Shown here piece after piece: positions 62,529 through 64,000 of a stretch of 64,000 nucleotides of DNA. Below the pieces are notes generated by a model, which made no database searches, had not been told where the DNA came from, and was given only the letters and a program-made list of their open reading frames with translations. The DNA is from UBA1715 sp045600045 (GTDB taxonomy: Bacteria; Bacteroidota; Bacteroidia; Bacteroidales; UBA1715). The number at the start of each line of letters is the position of its first letter. The first letter of the stretch is position 1. The stretch lies in assembly GCA_045600045.1 (NCBI GenBank), contig JAZRXD010000100.1, forward strand, positions 1 through 64,000. Direction: 5' to 3'. The translations under genes and the position numbers were made by a program.

Positions 62529-62536
62529 CAAACATA
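62529..62536 (-). promoter_or_regulatory. -7 promoter box TATGTTTG for the HU-like gene
   Basis: The minus-strand TATGTTTG matches TAnnTTTG, 70 bases before the HU start. Confidence 0.45.
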
Positions 62537-62566
62537 GACGCGATTTTTATGCAAATCAAGAGGCGA

Positions 62567-62786
62567 TGAAAAATAACAGTCACTTTTTCTGTTTTTTGAA
62601 AAAAAGAGCCTCTTTTTTTAGTCGGTTTTTAGGACGTGGTTTTTTCTGCATAGTTAGGGAGTTTAAACTGCATAGTTATGTAGTGCAAACGCGCAGGCCT
62701 TTTCGTTTTTTTTGCGTCCTCTGGAAAGTTTTTGAAAAATAAATGTCACTTTTTCTGTTTTTTCGAAAAAAGAGCTTCTTTTTTAC
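62567..62786. repeat. Imperfect 54-bp direct repeats flanking a 22-bp tandem repeat
   Basis: Both long copies read TGAAAAATAA, TCACTTTTTCTGTTTTTT and GAAAAAAGAGC, then T runs (62567-62620, 62733-62786). Between them the unit beginning CTGCATAGTTA occurs twice in tandem (62646-62667 and 62668-62689), each with inverted halves. Confidence 0.7.
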
Positions 62787-62908
62787 TTCGGTTTACGGTG
62801 AGAGGAAAGAAAAAATGAGGGAAAAACGGCGGAAAAGAATCAACAAGAAAGAAAAATGCAAAAATTACGCATTGGTATATAAAAATGTTATAACAAGATG
62901 TTTTTTTC

Positions 62909-62916
62909 TATCTTTG
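62909..62916 (+). promoter_or_regulatory. -7 promoter box TATCTTTG for the methyltransferase gene
   Basis: TATCTTTG matches TAnnTTTG, 30 bases before the ATG. Confidence 0.5.
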
Positions 62917-62946
62917 TAACCATGGAGTAGAATATTGTCCTCAAAA

Positions 62947-64000
62947 ATGAGCAAACTAAAGGAAAAAACCAAAAGAAATGTTGGTTCGTTAAATGAAAAA
63001 GTATATCAACATGACATTGTTGAACAGCCAATTGTTGATGGATTTCAGCAGCAAATAAAAGCCATTGATTTCTTTTGTGGCGGTGGTGGTATGACTTGCG
63101 GTTTGCGTCAGGCGGGAATTAATGTTATTGCGGGTGTGGATTTTGACAAAGATGCCAAAGAGACATACGAGTTCAATAATCCAAGAACTGTATATGTTCA
63201 AACTGATATTAGAAATCTGAGAACCAACTACTTTGAACGCAATTTTGATATTCATCCTAATGACGATTCTTTAATTTTAGTTGGATGTAGTCCTTGCCAA
63301 TTCTATAGCATTATCAATTCCGATAAAAACAAATCTCTGAAATCAAAAGATTTGCTACGGAATTTTGCACGCTTTATTGAATACTATAGGCCAGGGTATG
63401 TGTTAGTAGAAAATGTTCCAGGTATTACCACAAACAAGGAAAGTATTCTTCCATTTTTCTTATCCGAACTTGATAGATTTGGATACAGATACGAGAAACG
63501 AATTGTCAACATGAATGACTACGGCATTCCCCAAAGCAGAAGAAGATTTTCTTTGATTGCGACTCGGCTTGACAATGTTGAAATAAAATTTCCCGCACAA
63601 AGCGAAAAGAAATTGACTGTCCGCGATGTCATTGGAGTAACTAACGGTTTTCCTAAAATACAAGCAGGTCATAAAGATACGACTGATTTCAAGCATACGG
63701 TTGCTGGTCTTAGTCCGAAAGGATTGAAGCGAATGCAAAAGACCAGCCATGACGGAGGAAGCCGGTTAGATTGGGCCAATGACCCAGAATTACAATTGAA
63801 ATGTTTTGTTGACCACGACGACAGTTTTAAAGACACTTACGGACGTATGTGGTGGGACAGACCTGCGCCGACCATTACGACAAAGTTTTTCAGCATTTCC
63901 AATGGCCGTTTCGGACATCCAGAAGAAGACAGGGCCATTTCTATTAGAGAAGGAGCAACCTTACAAACATTTCCTAAGGAATATGTTTTTAAAACAAATA
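62947..64000 (+). CDS. C5 cytosine DNA methyltransferase, partial at right edge
   Basis: Open from the ATG at 62947 (MSKLKEKTKRNVGSLNEKVY) to the window edge: 351 codons, C-terminus missing. Motif I IDFFCGGGGMTCGL, motif IV VGCSPCQFYS with the catalytic Cys, motif VI VLVENVPG, motif VIII YGIPQSRRRF and motif IX-X-like AISIREGATLQTFP are in canonical order. It methylates cytosine C5 in a target not readable from the sequence. It may be a restriction-modification enzyme or an orphan; the neighbour that would decide is beyond the window. Confidence 0.92.
   Translation, partial: MSKLKEKTKRNVGSLNEKVYQHDIVEQPIVDGFQQQIKAIDFFCGGGGMTCGLRQAGINVIAGVDFDKDAKETYEFNNPRTVYVQTDIRNLRTNYFERNFDIHPNDDSLILVGCSPCQFYSIINSDKNKSLKSKDLLRNFARFIEYYRPGYVLVENVPGITTNKESILPFFLSELDRFGYRYEKRIVNMNDYGIPQSRRRFSLIATRLDNVEIKFPAQSEKKLTVRDVIGVTNGFPKIQAGHKDTTDFKHTVAGLSPKGLKRMQKTSHDGGSRLDWANDPELQLKCFVDHDDSFKDTYGRMWWDRPAPTITTKFFSISNGRFGHPEEDRAISIREGATLQTFPKEYVFKTN

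Larger units (their letters stand above)
62460..62946. other. 487-base repeat-rich intergenic region
   Basis: Besides the HU promoter box it holds a GGTTG...CAACC inverted repeat (62491-62507), a pair of imperfect 54-bp direct repeats (62567-62620, 62733-62786), and a tandem 22-bp repeat (62646-62689). The downstream methyltransferase promoter is at 62909. No protein gene was seen. Confidence 0.6.

Overview
The window looks like the chromosome of an uncultured or poorly studied member of the Bacteroidota, most likely Bacteroidales. Base composition is AT-rich. Several genes have the -7 promoter box TAnnTTTG typical of this phylum, with no Shine-Dalgarno dependence. There is a SusC/SusD pair, a gliding/T9SS type B C-terminal domain on a roughly 2960-residue surface protein, GldF/GldG, DUF4293 and DUF2027-Smr proteins, a Na+-pumping decarboxylase (OadGAB) and a futalosine-pathway gene (MqnD). 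Together these suggest an anaerobic, sodium-bioenergetic, glycan-using bacterium. No rRNA, tRNA, CRISPR array or transposase was seen.

Layout. 1-4110 (minus): a compact accessory operon. It holds a small XRE regulator, a TerB-like/zinc-ribbon membrane protein, a YdjI-like SPFH protein and a row of GYF_2 (DUF4339) proteins plus a four-helix membrane protein, running off the left edge. The SPFH gene has an in-frame TGA exactly where its GYF_2 domain needs a conserved Trp. 4111-4684: noncoding, with operator-like repeats, a gene remnant and a 23-bp tandem repeat. 4685-13772 (minus): histidine genes mixed with others (gldF-gldG-hisF-hisIE-pepD, then hisG-nfeD-SPFH-hisD). In front of hisG is a textbook attenuator: leader peptide MIHHHSI, a competing antiterminator and a terminator.

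13886-24426: a BACON/FISUMP lipoprotein, a GH13 enzyme, mqnD, comEC, def, ruvX/yqgF, the oadG-oadA-oadB operon and a flippase-like membrane protein. 24451-41552: a small ORF, a ClC-CBS channel, the giant secreted PKD/Ig-type protein, small secreted and lipoproteins, DUF4293, a thioredoxin-like protein, and divergent queA/DUF2027-Smr genes sharing a palindromic promoter. 41556-50974: a propeller sensor with PAS and receiver domains but no kinase core, then susC, susD and a third lipoprotein, which form a nutrient-uptake locus.

51025-59638: mostly housekeeping (holA, tilS, HsdR-N-like nuclease-fold protein, glycosyltransferase, FemAB-like, DMT transporter). 59801-64000: an accessory, defence-like end. 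It holds an AAA ATPase with a 55-residue partner ORF, two HU-like proteins with a holin-like membrane protein, a repeat-rich gap, and a C5 cytosine methyltransferase cut by the right edge. The strongest candidates for something new are the SPFH/GYF_2/TerB operon, the his attenuator and the right-end ATPase/small-ORF/methyltransferase cluster.
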